A stretch of DNA of 64,000 nt from Dromiciops gliroides. Taxonomy: Eukaryota > Chordata > Mammalia > Microbiotheria > Microbiotheriidae. The position numbers and the translations under genes are program-made. A model generated the notes under the pieces. The model did not search any database, was not told where the DNA came from, and saw nothing but the letters and a program-made list of their open reading frames with translations. The stretch is taken from positions 94,921,159 to 94,985,158 of the forward strand of contig NC_057862.1 of the NCBI RefSeq assembly GCF_019393635.1, written 5' to 3'. Below, in pieces: positions 51,410-62,794 of this stretch (positions are counted from its first letter, which is position 1; each line of letters starts with the position of its first letter).

Positions 51410-52370
51410 AGCCCTAGGTCTTAAGCTTCCTGTATCTTATCTTTAGTGGGTATCCACTCTCTGCCAAATGGATTTAGCTGATGAGGAGAGAAGATAAACT
51501 TTTTTTACTGCACTCTCCTTAGGAAAAAGGCACTGTCCAGGTTCAGAGGTCACAGAGAGTTCATACTCAACAAAAACCATGGTATACAAGTTAACATTAG
51601 CATAGGGACAAATGCAAATTGTTTTTAGTTTTCCGTTTAGAAATGTAAAGCCTTCTGCTCTGGACATAGTTACTTGACATGAAGATTTGGGCAGATAGCA
51701 TGCTCTTACTCAGAATCTACTATACCACAGATCAAGTCATGGGCCTCGAAATGTATCCAATGTATTCAGTTAAAAACCTGGCCTTGAATCTTAAGTAGAT
51801 CCACTCCTTACTATCAGGATAAAAATCTACTGGGGGAAACTGATGTGAAAATCTATATAACAAAAACCTTTTTTCCATTAATTTGAGGGCGGATTCTGGA
51901 CTTGAGATTTCACCTCTACTTCTGACTCCCTTCAACTGTAGAGGGAAAACTACCAATGAAAATGGGTGACTTCATCTTGGAGAGTTGCCTGGGGCACTGA
52001 AGAGCACCTGACTAAGGGTCACACAGCTCGGATCCATCAGAGGCAGCAGGGCTTAGACTAAGAGGTCTTCTCCATCCACAAATCCCTAATATTTTTAAAC
52101 TCCAATATATTTTAAAGAGGAAATGTATGGAATATTTTCCGACTCCTTCCACATTCCCCAAGTCACCACTCCTTTCCACTTATATATGGCTAAATGACAA
52201 ACAATTAAATAACTGCTTACTTAGTAGGCCTTAGAGAAAAAGATGGTGTGTGGGTATTAATTGAGTTGATGAGAGATGGGGAAAAGGAAGAAGAAGGAAG
52301 TAGAGTGATGCAGTCAGCCATCTTGGGGGGGAAGAATTGGGGTAACTAATGGTGAGAAAAATGGGGAATG
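51410..52370. other. Mostly unassigned, one SINE-like fragment
   Basis: 51955-52085 reads GGAGAGTTGCCTGGGGCACT, GACTAAGGGTCACACAGCTC and ATCAGAGGCAGCAGGGCTTA, the 3' half of a marsupial SINE-like repeat. The rest shows nothing. GATGGGGAAAAGGAAGAAGA near 52273 is a purine run. Confidence 0.4.
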
Positions 52371-52374
52371 GCTG

Positions 52375-52520
52375 GACCTATGAACATTTGGGGTTCGAAC
52401 TCCAGTTATGTGACTTTCATCATAACATGTCACCTCTCAGGATCTTAGTTTTATCTGAAAAATGAGGGAGTTGTATTAAATGTCCTCTGAGCTCCCTTCT
52501 TTATGATCTCATGATTAGAT
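52375..52520 (+). repeat. Class D SINE
   Basis: GGGTTCGAACTCCAGTTATG, TATCTGAAAAATGAGGGAGT and CCTCTGAGCTCCCTTCTTTA. Confidence 0.7.
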
Positions 52521-53008
52521 CCAAAGGCCATGGCAACATTTAAAAAATATATATCTTCAGTGTTGGCAAACCATCATCTGAGAGTGGATTTGATTTTTGA
52601 AAAGAGCCAAAAGTTAGTTCAAGCAAGGTTAGGTACAGCCTTTTTAAGGTCCAAAATGAGGCAGCTATAAATTTATGGGTCTAATAATCTTATGTGACTT
52701 ATAAATTGGCTCCAAATGCACATCTAAAAAAGGAGTTCAGCAATATTATGAGTGAGGGCAGCATTTTTGAAAGATAGAGCATGGTGGATAAGCTGGGCTT
52801 TTTATTTTTAATGGTCCCTGCTCTAAAGTAGCTTAAAGCCTATATAAGATGAAGAGATGAAAAAGATGCTTATTTGGAGTAGGGAGGGATCATAGTAGGC
52901 TTCGGTAGTCAGGGTGGGCTTTGTGAAGGACTTGGGGTTTCAACCTGTGCTGTCTATTCCCTTCAGAGCGTAAATCTTTGAAAGGATTTTTTTTTTTGCT
53001 AGTATTTG
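52521..53008. other. No gene or repeat recognised
   Basis: AT-rich; GGTTTCAACCTGTGC near 52937 is not enough to assign. Confidence 0.4.
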
Positions 53009-53009
53009 T

Positions 53010-53060
53010 ATTTCCCACACTTAATACAGTGCCTAGCATATAATCAATGCATAATAAATG
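53010..53060 (+). repeat. L2 tail fragment
   Basis: CACACTTAATACAGTGCCTA followed by GCATATAATCAATGCATAA and TAAATGTTC. Confidence 0.65.
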
Positions 53061-53064
53061 TTCT

Positions 53065-53190
53065 CTCTCTCATTTACCTCTCTCTCTCTCTCTACATATA
53101 TATATGTGTGTGTGTGTATACAAATATATATTTATCAATCATCTGTCTATCTATTTACTTATCTATCTGCCTATTTATCTACTTCTCTAT
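53065..53190. repeat. (CT)n, (TG)n and (TATC)n cluster
   Basis: CTCTCTCTCTCTCTCT, TGTGTGTGTGTG and imperfect TATCTATC units in series. Confidence 0.9.
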
Positions 53191-53504
53191 CTCAATCATT
53201 TGCATTAGCAAAGAGCACAATAATAGTATGGATGGTGAAAATTCATGGTATGTCCCTAGACCCAATCCTTCTGTCCTTTATTCCACCAAATCTTTTAGCA
53301 GAACAAGTATTAGCTGTAATTTGCTGTCATTTTATGTTTTTGCTTCTCAATGGAAGAGCTGATCCAATGCTTAGATGTGTGGGAGTTAGGCCCAAGATGA
53401 AAGAAAGAGGCTTACAAAATCCACAACCCAGAAAGAGTAAAAACCAGATCATGAACACCAGTGAAGATCCACAAACTTCATGTGATCTGGATAAAGAATT
53501 TTGT
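53191..53504. other. No gene recognised
   Basis: The 150-codon frame on the plus strand at 53058-53510 starts in microsatellite sequence and has no domain. I leave it as chance. Confidence 0.4.
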
Positions 53505-53700
53505 TTATAATGAATGGGTATCAAATTAGTAGTCAGAAGGCCTGGGTTCCAGTTTTGGCTTTGCTGCTAAAATTGTGTGTGACCTTGTACAAGTCAGGTG
53601 ATTTTTCTATTCTCAGTTTCCTAATTTTTAAAATGAGAGGGAAGGACTAGAAACTCTTTTGGGTTTCCTTTCTAACTCTAAGATTCCAGGATTCAAAGAC
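53505..53700 (+). repeat. Class D SINE
   Basis: AGAAGGCCTGGGTTCCAGTT, TTTTTAAAATGAGAGGGAAG and TTTCTAACTCTAAGATTCCA. Confidence 0.75.
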
Positions 53701-53836
53701 TGAGTTAACAGCAGCCCATGGGAGAGTGAGGTCCTGAGAAATATTGCATGAGTCAGTCAACTGTTGGTCTTATGGTTGGTTGACAGCAGGGTGATACAGG
53801 GTAAAGACTTTTGGTTTTGGAACAAGAGGTTGTTCT

Positions 53837-54057
53837 GTAGTCATGTCCAAATCTTTGTGGCCCAATTTGGGGTTTTCTTGGCAAAGGTACTGAGTGGTTT
53901 CCCATTTCCTTCTCTAGCTTATTTTACAGATGAGGAAACTGAGGCAATCAGGGTTAAGTGACTTATCCAGGGTCTGAGGGCAGATTTGAACTTAGAAAGA
54001 TGAGTATTCCTGACTCTAGGCCTGGCACTCTGTCCACTGAGCCATCTAGCTGCCCCT
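53837..54057 (-). mobile_element. Class B SINE
   Basis: GTAGTCATGTCCAAATCTTT, GGGGTTTTCTTGGCAAAGGT, GAGGAAACTGAGGCAATCAG and CATCTAGCTGCCCC. Confidence 0.85.
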
Positions 54058-54440
54058 TGGGAACAAGAGGATCTGGGTTCAAACCCCAACTATACCATTT
54101 GCTACCTGTGTGATTTTGAGCAAATGATTCAACCTCTCTGGGCCTCAGTTTCCTCATTTGTAAAATGAGCAGTAATGTTAAACTCAAATAGAAACAAGGG
54201 CCAATAAAATGTATGCAAGGATCCCTGCAGGTACATATTGACTTAGAAAACCACATATTACCATTATCTATGTTTTATTGTATTTTTCTTTCTTTTGTTA
54301 ATATTTCTCAATTACATTTTAATCTGGTTAGGATCTTACCTGGAAGGTTTGTGGGACACAATACTGACAGTGCACTGAGTGTATGACACCTCTGAACTAA
54401 ATGACCCTCAGAGACCCCAAATCTATGTTTCTACAATTTC
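54058..54440 (+). repeat. Class D SINE split by a hAT element
   Basis: GGATCTGGGTTCAAACCCCA and CTCATTTGTAAAATGAG before the hAT; ACTAAATGACCCTCAGAGAC and CCCAAATCTATGTTTCT after it. Confidence 0.75.
54170..54394. mobile_element. hAT nonautonomous element, relative of 6294-6615
   Basis: Left end CAGTAATGTTAAACTCAAAT and right end GTATGACACCTCTG; body ATTTTAATCTGGTTAGG parallels TTTTACTCTGGTTTAGG at 6556. It is inserted in a class D SINE; flanks AAAATGAG and AACTAAATGA no longer give a clean 8-bp duplication. Confidence 0.7.
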
Positions 54441-54888
54441 TAAGGATCTCTGTAGCTAGCTGCCAGAAATCATGCCATTCACAGAATTTGCATACTTGCT
54501 GCCTTCCCTGTGCTGTGTAGCCCTGATAACACATACCTTCCCATCTGCGGACAGGAATTGGGAAGGTTATCTTTCCTCTTACTTGGCCTGCCCCAGTCCC
54601 TCCCTTAGTTCTCATGTCTCACTATGGTCCTGGTCATAGTTTCTGGCTGCTATTTATTCCTCTGCTATGGGAAATGGGGTTAGGAGACATAATGGGAATG
54701 AAAGGAAAATTGCTAATAGCCACCTATGCCTAGCTGGTGAAGGGAATAAAGAACTGCTATATTAAGAGCCATCATTTTCAGCTCTGCGGATTTTTCTTAG
54801 TGCCCTGATGGAACCAGTTCAACCTTGGACAGCTCCCTCAGAATGTAGCTTCTTCCCTTGAAAATGCATACCCATATACTGGTTTGTA
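54441..54888. other. No gene or repeat recognised
   Basis: Ordinary composition, no coding sign. Confidence 0.4.
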
Positions 54889-54889
54889 G

Positions 54890-55082
54890 GATCCTAGACT
54901 CAGCTAGAAGGAACCTGAAGGTGAGGCTGACCAATTCTCTCATTTTATTGATAAGGACCCTGGACCCAGAGGAGTTATGTAACTTGTGCAAATTCACACT
55001 ATGGTAGGTGGAGAGCCACCATTTGAATCAGGTCCTTTGACTTTAAACCTGGTGTTCCTTGCCTTACACCATGCCTCTTTTT
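54890..55082 (-). repeat. Class D SINE
   Basis: CTCAGCTAGAAGGAACCTGA, CTCATTTTATTGATAAGGAC and AATCAGGTCCTTTGACTTTA. Confidence 0.65.
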
Positions 55083-55084
55083 TA

Positions 55085-55735
55085 GACTTCTGTCTATTGA
55101 GGGTGATGACATCTTTCCTATTACCAAAGTCCATAGTCTTGGAGTTGTTCTCTTCTTCACTCCCCACATCAAATCATTTACCAAATTTTATTGAATCGAT
55201 CTTCTCACTCATGCATTTCTTTCTCTACCCTCACATAACCTCTAACCTGGTTCTGGCCCTTATCACCTCTGGCCACTTAATTGGTCTCCTGGCTTCTAGT
55301 TTGTCCACTGTCCAATTCATTTTCCATACAACTGCCAAAATAATATTCTTAATACATTGGTCTGACCTTGTTGAGTATTAACTCAATCTCCCCCTCCCAA
55401 ATGTTGTGTTTTCTTATTTTAGCATAAAATGCATATTCTACAGCCCCATATTAAAAGTTTCCCCCTATACATTCCCATCTGAATGTCACCTATCATAAAA
55501 ATTTTGATTTCCTATTACCTTCCTTCATGTACTCTCCATTATGGCCTATTAGCTATTTCCAGGACACAACATTCCATTTCTAGTTTCCTTGCCTTTGCAT
55601 AGCCTGTCTCCCTTGTTTGGAATGCTTCTCTCCATTCCCATCTTTCAGAATCTTTACCTTCCTTTAAGGCTCAGAAGCCACATGTGTGTGAAGGTTTTCT
55701 TTTATTTCCTTCCCTTGGCTCTCCCACTTTATAAG
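55085..55735 (+). repeat. L2 LINE, 3' coding end and UTR
   Basis: GGTGATGACATCTTTCCTAT, TCATTTACCAAATTTTATTG, GGTCTCCTGGCTTCTAGTTT, CATACAACTGCCAAAATAAT, TCCTTGCCTTTGCATAGCCT and GGAATGCTTCTCTCCATTCC follow the L2 3' consensus over about 600 bp, the longest plus-strand L2 here. Confidence 0.8.
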
Positions 55736-55880
55736 ATCATAGATTTAGAGGTGAAATGGACCTTAGAAGATATCTAGTTCTAGCTCTCTCACTTTACAGA
55801 TGGGGAAACTGAGGCCGGAAGAAGTTAAGTGACTTGCCCAAGGTTATGTAGGTAGAAAGTGAGATGTAGATGTTCTTTGC
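55735..55880 (-). repeat. Class D SINE
   Basis: ATAGATTTAGAGGTGAAATG, GATGGGGAAACTGAGGCCGG and GTTAAGTGACTTGCCCAAGG. Confidence 0.8.
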
Positions 55881-55904
55881 CTCCTCAAATTATCATCTAT
55901 TTAT

Positions 55905-56105
55905 TTTTCTGTTGACATGTATTATGCTAGAAGCAGTGTAGTACAGTGGATTTTGGAACAGAGGGCATGGGCCCAGATTCTGCTTCTGTTGCTCACTGCT
56001 AGTGACTTGAGCTTTCCTTTTGGGGTCTCCATATCCATCTCTAAGAAGAAGCACTGGACCAAGTGGCCTCTAAGGTCCCTTTCATCACTATTTCTATGAT
56101 CCTAG
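55905..56105 (+). repeat. Class D SINE
   Basis: AGCAGTGTAGTACAGTGGAT, GACCAAGTGGCCTCTAAGGT and ATTTCTATGATCCTAGG. Confidence 0.75.
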
Positions 56106-56109
56106 GTGC

Positions 56110-56400
56110 ATTCCCTTAGCTCCTATAAATGAATGAAAAAATATTTTTAAAGCACTTATTATGTGCTTTAAACCAACACTGTGTTGTGTTAAGGATATAA
56201 ACACAAAAGCAAAACACAACCCTATCCTCAAGAAGCTTACATTCTGATGGTGGAAACAACACACATGGATAATGGTGACCAGGAAGAGACACCTTGGAAA
56301 ATTAAAGGGATGGTAAGCAAAGAGATTGGATTGGCACACTCTATCCAGAAGCAATGATAAAATTGATTTGATTATGGTTGAGGGGTGGGGAGGGGGGGCC
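56110..56400 (-). repeat. L2-related 3' end and flank
   Basis: AGCACTTATTATGTGCTTTA, TCAAGAAGCTTACATTCTGA, then a U1-like body with ACCAGGAAGAGACACCTTGG. Confidence 0.55.
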
Positions 56401-56434
56401 AGAAGGAAAAGATAGGGGCTTCATAGTAATTTAG

Positions 56435-56570
56435 AACTCCTTACATTAGAATGTAAGCTCCCTGAGTCTGAAACTATTTTTGGTTGTGTCTTTGTACTCT
56501 GATCACCTAACAAAACATATTACCCATTACTGGGGCTTAATAAATGATTTTTGAAGGAATAAATAATTTC
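56435..56570 (+). repeat. L2 3' end
   Basis: AGAATGTAAGCTCCCTGAGT, TTGTGTCTTTGTACTCTGAT and GGGGCTTAATAAATGATTTT. Confidence 0.75.
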
Positions 56571-57025
56571 AGTATCTCTGAATGTATACTTTCAGCCTTC
56601 TCTCCTTTTCTTTTGGAAGTAGTGATTTCTCAGGTTGTTGTAAAGAGTGAAATCAGATGGTCCAGAAATGTCTGTCCACTCTTAATCTAGAATATAAAAA
56701 CGAACAGATAAAATGTTAATGGCTATTATTCCAGACATAGCCATTATTTATGGTTGTAAAATTGTAAGCCATTTTCTTATAGACTTCATTAGCATGTACT
56801 GAGAAAATGCTTATCTGAAGTAAAAAATTCTGCAAACAACAACAAATTCTCTTTCAATTTCTCTGATATTAAGCTGCCCTAACTTCAACAGTTAACCAGG
56901 ACCCCAGGTCTAGGTATGAGTATACAGAACAAACCAATCTACTTGAAAATTAAAATCCCATCAACGTCTTGCTTACATGATAGCAAACATCTTGATGTTT
57001 CTAAATACATAGATATTTATGGAAG
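56571..57025. other. No gene or repeat recognised
   Basis: AT-rich. Confidence 0.4.
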
Positions 57026-57029
57026 CCCA

Positions 57030-57245
57030 TCATACTTAGAGTGAGAGAGGGAATAGAAAACACCTTGGCTTTGTTATTGGAGTATCCTAGTTCAAATACT
57101 GGCTCTGTTACCTATTACCTATGTCATCTTGGACAAGTCATCATCTTTCTCTGTGGCTCAGGATCCTCATGTACATTGAGGGGATTGGATTAGCTGGTCT
57201 CTGAGGCCCCTCCCTGCTCTAAACTTATGATTTTGTGATCCCTGT
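57030..57245 (+). repeat. Class D SINE
   Basis: GTTCAAATACTGGCTCTGTT, GAGGGGATTGGATTAGCTGG and CTAAACTTATGATTTTGTGA. Confidence 0.75.
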
Positions 57246-57524
57246 GACCCACAGCTGGACTCACCATTGTACTTCATTGGTAGGTAGTCTGCTGGGGGGA
57301 CAAGGGTTCTAAATTAGCAGGGACAGGCTTTCTTCTAGAGGGGAAATCAAGTTATTTAGCTGTGGCTAATTAGATACATGGAGGTGCTGGAACATACTCC
57401 TGAAAGATCTATTGAAAATGATGGTGTTCTCTGAAGTAAATGTGATAGTGAGACATACATGTGTGGTCTTTCTCCTTCCCTCCACTCCACCCAAAGAATT
57501 ACAATTTCCAGAAGTACTTTTACT

Positions 57525-57680
57525 AGATATCATGACATCATTTGTCTGATAATCAAGACATCCAGGTTCTAGTCTTAACTTGGCCTAGTATACCAACAAC
57601 TATCCATATCTCTTTGGGAAAATAAACTTGCCATTGGGTCCTCAAATTCCCCTTGTAAAATGAAGTGGTCGGATTATCAG
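57525..57680 (+). repeat. Class D SINE, 3' end replaced by a hAT-like element
   Basis: GACATCCAGGTTCTAGTCTT, CCTTGTAAAATGAAGTGGTC. Confidence 0.55.
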
Positions 57681-57901
57681 GAGTTTGCCATCTATGGACC
57701 ATAGGCCAAATTTGGCTTACTGCTTGCTTTGTATAGCTTTCAATCTAAGAATGGTTTCTTTTTACCTTTTTAAATAAAACGATTGAAATTATTTAAACTA
57801 CTTCAAAATGCAAAACCGTCATTACCTCATGGGACATAAAAAAACAACACCAACAGTCAATGAGTCATATTTGACTTGTGGGCCATAGTTTGCCAATCTT
57901 T
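57679..57901. mobile_element. hAT-like nonautonomous element
   Basis: CAGGAGTTTGCCATCTATGG and ACCATAGGCCAAATTTGGCT at the left; GGGCCATAGTTTGCCAATCT at the right, roughly inverted. I recall a similar family with a GGCAAACTACGGCCC-type end. No clean duplication was found. Confidence 0.45.
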
Positions 57902-57910
57902 AGATTAGAT

Positions 57911-58510
57911 TGTGAGAAAATAATGGGGTTCTAGGGGACCCAGAGAGCCTTGCCTGACCTTTCTTAAGGCCAGCCCAGAGTCAGGAGAATTTCAAAGGAA
58001 TTCAACTCACCTTAAGACCACCTTCAAGTCATGTCAATCAATGGACTTGAATGTTACTGGCCAATTAGCTTGTATCAAGGTGCAGTGACCCAGGTCTACC
58101 TTCAAGAGGTTAAAAACCCTCGAGAGGGGTCTCTCACTCTCTCTCTCTCTCTCTCTTTTTTTTTTTTGCAGGGCAATTGGGGTTAAGTGACTTGCCCAGG
58201 GTCACACAGCTAGTAAGTGTTAAGTGTCTGAGGCCGGATTTGAACTCAGGTACTCCTGAATCCAGAGCCAGTGCTCTATCCACTGCACCATCTAGCTGCC
58301 CCTCTCACTCTCTTTTTGCATGCTCTTGCCCCTCCCAAGCTGCCCTCTGGGTCTTTCTCTCTATTGTAAACATGTAGGGCTTCTAACCATGTGCTCTCAC
58401 TTTCTCTAACATTTAGTATGATTTAATAAATGCTTAATGCCCCCAACTGGTGCAGTAGCCTCTAATTTCTAAGGAACAATACATTAGAAACCCCAGCTAA
58501 ATTCCCTAAA
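57911..58510 (+). mobile_element. LTR-like relic, family 2 (endogenous retrovirus fossil)
   Basis: It begins TGTGAGAAAATAATGGGG, has a GGTTAAAAACCCTC segment near 58109, and an AATAAA at 58425-58430 followed by about 80 bp to an end near CCCTAAAAC. The layout resembles an LTR, with a class A SINE inside. No internal region adjoins. The end is uncertain and a family name cannot be given. Confidence 0.5.
58153..58301 (-). mobile_element. Class A SINE inside the LTR-like relic
   Basis: Follows a CT run (58135-58154) and ends CATCTAGCTGCCCC. TCTCACTCTCT recurs on both sides as the probable duplication. Confidence 0.88.
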
Positions 58511-58794
58511 ACTTGGGAAAGAGATAGGTACTCTTATACATTTTTAAATGACATAAGATTCCTTTCCAGTTTAAAATTATTTGGCTCTAGGGGTTTGCTT
58601 ATTTACTACAAATGGCCAATCAGCTACTAAAATCTATTTTTTTAATATATGGAGAACATTGTATCTAGGGGAATTTTAAACATGCATTTAGGCCCTGCAC
58701 TAACAAGTGCTGATTTTTTTTCAAGATTGAGCAGATACCGCATAGGAAGTAGAATGGTACCTTCACCTCACAAATTGCCCTTGGTTTTGTATAC
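58511..58794. other. No gene or repeat recognised
   Basis: AT-rich. Confidence 0.4.
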
Positions 58795-59440
58795 TTTTAG
58801 GATTATAGCCTTCGGAATTGGAAGGATCTTAAGGAATAGTTTAGGGAGTTAGCCAGCTCATGACTGAGAAGAGAGCCCTTCTATGTCATTCCAGATATCA
58901 ATGGTCACCTAGCCTCTGTCTAAAGATATCCATTGATGAAGGCCTTACTATCTACCAGGGCAGCTCATCCCACTTTGGAATTCTTTGGATGTGCTTCCTA
59001 AGTCATGCCATCATTTGGCTTATTGTTCTTATATATACCCTACAGGGCCAAGCAAAACAGGTTTATTTTATTGCCTGTGACATGCTTCATATGCTTGAAG
59101 ACCTCTCTCTCTCTCATGGCCTCCTCCAATTGTTTTCTTCCCTAGGATAAACATCCCCAGGTCCATCAAATGGTTGCCCAAATTGTATGGTTTCTAATTC
59201 CCTTGCAATCTTGGTCTCCTCTTCTGTCCTTTGCTTAGCTTTCTGTTTGTTTTTGATTTTTCTGGAAGTGGGTATGAGATCTATTAAGCCATCCATCCAA
59301 ATTCACCACCATCTCCCTCTTAACAGATGGCATGTGTGGGTGACATAACATGTTTTTCTCCTTGTGAAGCTAACTGGCCTGTACAGAGATTGACCCTTTG
59401 ACCTTGTCCTTAATACCGCTAATTGTGCTGTTAATACTGC
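58795..59440 (-). repeat. L3/CR1 LINE fragment
   Basis: TTCGGAATTGGAAGGATCTT, GGGCAGCTCATCCCACTTTG, GCTTGAAGACCTCTCTCTCT, TCCCTAGGATAAACATCCCC match the reversed CR1 3' region at lower similarity than 25378. Confidence 0.5.
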
Positions 59441-60940
59441 TGTTAATAAAGAAGCACAAACAGAACACTAATAATACAAATTAGGAAGCATTTAAATAAT
59501 TTTGATACAGATTCTAGGATCTCTAAGTAAGTGTGGGATCTCTTAGTATGAGAAAAGAAACAGTTCTGCCGATTGTATTTTTTTTTTAAATGTTCTACAA
59601 AACCAGGTTGGTAGAATGAGTGCTAACTCCAAATAAAACATAAAATGAACCATCAGTAGAGTTCCTAGGAAAATCTCATGGCTTCCAACTTTAGAAAAAA
59701 ATTATCCCAGAATTAACAGAGTATCACATAAAAGAAATCAAGGCAGAATGCAAACTTTCAAACTTCATTCTACTGAAAAGAGTTTGCTTTGAAGTTTTCC
59801 ATCACCAAGGTTTTTTTTTTCATGAAAGGCTTGGTATACCAAGTTTCTGACCAGAGGAAATTTTATTTTCAATTTTGAAAAATTAAGGAAATCAAGTTTC
59901 AGAGTAAATGGATTTGCTGACCCTTGGCCATGGTTGAGGCCACTGCTGCTTGTTTTGGTAAAGAGCCATAGCTTTTGCTGAAGGTGCCCCAGTTTTCAGA
60001 ACATTAGTCAGACTTATTTTCCTTGGATTTATGAAGTGATAACTTTCAAACAAGAAAGTTGTGTTCTTTGTGTCGTCGGAGGGGGATGGGTGGAAGAAAT
60101 ATTCTAAACTACTGTCATTCCTGCCCTCACCCCCATCCCATGAAAGTTAGAATTGTTTTTTCTTAAAAAGTATTAACACCATCTTTGAGATTTGATCAGC
60201 TCAAAGGCTTGGGCCATTCATGTAATTTCTTGGTTCCCTGGATACAAAATAACCAGCGCAGAAGGGAACTGGAGTCCCATCTTGAGGTTTCGGCCTGAGA
60301 CTGATAGGATTGACAAAACTGAGAAACTATGCTCCACTAAATCAATGCTTAATCTTGGGTGAACATCCCTTCCCCTGCTTTGGCTAACTAAACTTTTGTT
60401 AACTATGAGGTGGATTATGAATGTCTCATTTTGTTCCAATTTTGGACCTAAACTACCACAGTAATAGCCTGACTCAGGCCCAGTCTGTTACAAGGGGCAT
60501 GATTAATATGTCTTTCTGAGTAGAGAGGAGAGAGAAGGCTTCTCTCAGATCAAGAAAAGGAAGAGATTACTTAAAATCAGGGCTTTTCAACAACAGGATG
60601 GGGTGTACTTTGATCAAGTGGGCTACTCATCACTAGAAGTGCTCAGTCAGAGACTGGCTAGGATTGTAAAGGAAATTACAACAAAAGACATTCAGAATTT
60701 ACTTTACTTTTAGTGAGCTCAGCCTACCATCAACAGCAACGAAAATAATCTCTGATTTTTATAAAACAGTCTGTTTTTTCAAAGTGCTATTGCATTCTTT
60801 ATTTCATTTAACATTTGTAACATCTTGGTTAGAGGAAGTAGAACCTGTGTATTATGTCTGTTTTACAAAGGTGCCCCCACAAGGTGTCTGACAGGGTAAA
60901 TTAAACTTTGTGAAGATAGTACGTGTGTAACCTTGAGCAA
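59441..60940. other. Repeat-poor region
   Basis: About 1.5 kb with only a faint MIR-like scrap near 60780-60880. No ORF over 75 codons. The short minus-strand frame at 60218-60439 shows no domain. It is the longest repeat-free stretch in the 3' half. Confidence 0.45.
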
Positions 60941-60944
60941 CTCA

Positions 60945-62180
60945 CTTAATCAATAAACATTTATTAAGCACCTACTATGTGTCAGGTATTTTGGGAATAC
61001 AGAAAGAGGCAAAACAGCTCCTGCCCTTAAGGAGCCAACAATCTAATGGGGCAGACAACATGCAAACACATAGAAATCAAGCTATATACTCAACCATTTT
61101 CAGTCATGTCCAACTCTTTGCATCCCCACTTGAAGTTTTCTTAGCTGAGATATTGGAGTGCTTTCCCATCTCCTTCTCTAGCTTATTTTACAGATGAGGA
61201 AACTGAGGCAAATGGGGTTAAATGGCTTTCCCTGGGTCATACAGCTACTAAATGTCTGAGGTCAGGTTTGAACTCAGGAAGATGAATCTTCCTGGCTCAA
61301 AGCATAGCATGCCTGCTCCACCTACTTGGCCTCTACAGCAAGCCATCTGCAAGATAAATAGGAAATAATTAACAGAGGGAAGGCACTGGGATTAAGAGGG
61401 GTTTTGGAAGTCTTCCTGGAGAGGATGGGATTTTATTTGGGGAGGTCAGTAGTCAGAGCAGAAGAGGTGAAGTATTCCAGACATGAGGTACAGCCAGAGA
61501 AAATACTCAGGGCCAAGAGATGGAATGTCTTATTCTTGGAATAGCCAGGAAGCCAGTGTCACTGGATTGAGAAGCTTGTGTTGGGGAGTAAGATGTAAGA
61601 ACACCGGAAAGGTAGGAGGGGGCTAGGTCATGAAGGGCTTTGAATGCTAAAAAGAACATTTTGTATTTGCTCCTGGAGGCAATAGGGAGCCACAGGGAGC
61701 CACAGAGAGCAACATGATCATACCTGAGTTTTAGGAAAAATCACTTAACCTCTCTGGGATTCAAATTTTTCACCTGTAAAGGAAAGGGACTCTAAAGTTC
61801 CTTCCAGTTCCAAATCTAGGATGCTACGAACCCTTGGGCATCTGCTTCATAACTCCATTTTTTGTGTGTGTTCTTACACATACAAATTCTCTGGTTTTCC
61901 CTTCTTCCAGTTGGTTTCCCTGTTTCCAGTCACTTTATTGTCCATGGGGAAGATGGTTTAGAAAGGGGAGAGGCTTGAGACAGGGAGGTCACATGGGAAG
62001 CTATCACAATAGTCTAGGCAAGTGGTAAAAAGGTTCTGAACTGAAGTGGTGGCTCTATGAGTGGAGAGAAGGGGATGGATGTGGAAGAGATTGTGGAGGC
62101 AAAATCAACAAAATTGGCAACTGATTGGCTCTGGGAGGTGAGAAAGAGTGAGAAGAGAAGTAGATGGTGACTCCGTGGAG
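60945..62180 (-). repeat. L2 LINE 3' region, long, split by a SINE
   Basis: CAATAAACATTTATTAAGCA, CTATGTGTCAGGTATTTTGG, CTTAAGGAGCCAACAATCTA; after the SINE GAGGGAAGGCACTGGGATTA, GCCAGGAAGCCAGTGTCACT, TCATGAAGGGCTTTGAATGC, GAGGCAATAGGGAGCCACAG; and after a class D scrap at 61735-61830, AGCTATCACAATAGTCTAGG and AACTGATTGGCTCTGGGAGG. All in the order of one reversed L2. Confidence 0.8.
61088..61335 (-). mobile_element. Class B SINE inside the L2
   Basis: CAACCATTTTCAGTCATGTC, TTTTACAGATGAGGAAACTG and GAACTCAGGAAGATGAATCT. The last 30 bp are diverged (CTGCTCCACCTACTTGGC). Confidence 0.85.
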
Positions 62181-62221
62181 TCTTCTCCTTTCTTATGAAT
62201 TGTAATTGAAGAGCAAACAAC

Positions 62222-62310
62222 ATCACATAGTCAATCAGGTATTTATTAAGGATCTACTATGTTCCAGGAATTATGCTTTGTACTAAATACAAGTTATCTC
62301 TTCTACATCA
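62222..62310 (-). repeat. L2 3' end
   Basis: TCAGGTATTTATTAAGGATC, TACTATGTTCCAGGAATTAT. Confidence 0.65.
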
Positions 62311-62485
62311 CAGGGGTTAGGGGCACAGTGCCCCCACAATCTGGAGAATTTATGTAACATTTTTTGGCCTTCCTTTCATCCCAGAGAAGTCTGACGTTTT
62401 CCTTTTTCTTTTATGGGGTGTTCATAGTACCTTATTGTAAAATTTGGGTGGTTGTTGTTGTTGATGATGATGATGATTATTAGAA

Positions 62486-62617
62486 GGGCAGTGAGGGAAA
62501 TGTGACTTGCCCAGGGTCACATAGCTAGTAAGTGTCAAGTGTCTGGGATCAGATTTGAACTCAGGTCTTCCTGAATCCAGGGCCAGTGTTTTATCCACTG
62601 CACCACCTAACTGGCCC
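62486..62617 (-). mobile_element. Class A SINE
   Basis: Preceded by GTTGTTGTTGATGATGATGA as a degenerate tail and ends CACCTAACTGGCCC. Confidence 0.85.
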
Positions 62618-62794
62618 TGGGTTTATATTATACAATACAACATATATATTTTATTCATTTCTGAGTTTCTAAGCTTTTTCTGTGTCTTGCCTTTGTGGGT
62701 CATCTGTGGCTTCTGCAAAATTGCCCCAAAATTCCCATTTAATTCTTTATGCTGACCTGTGATATATTAAAACCACCATGGGGAAAATTGTAAT

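Noticed and set aside
53058-53510. 150-codon open frame
   Set aside because: Begins in CT/TG/TATC microsatellites; the remainder has no domain and no splice signals.
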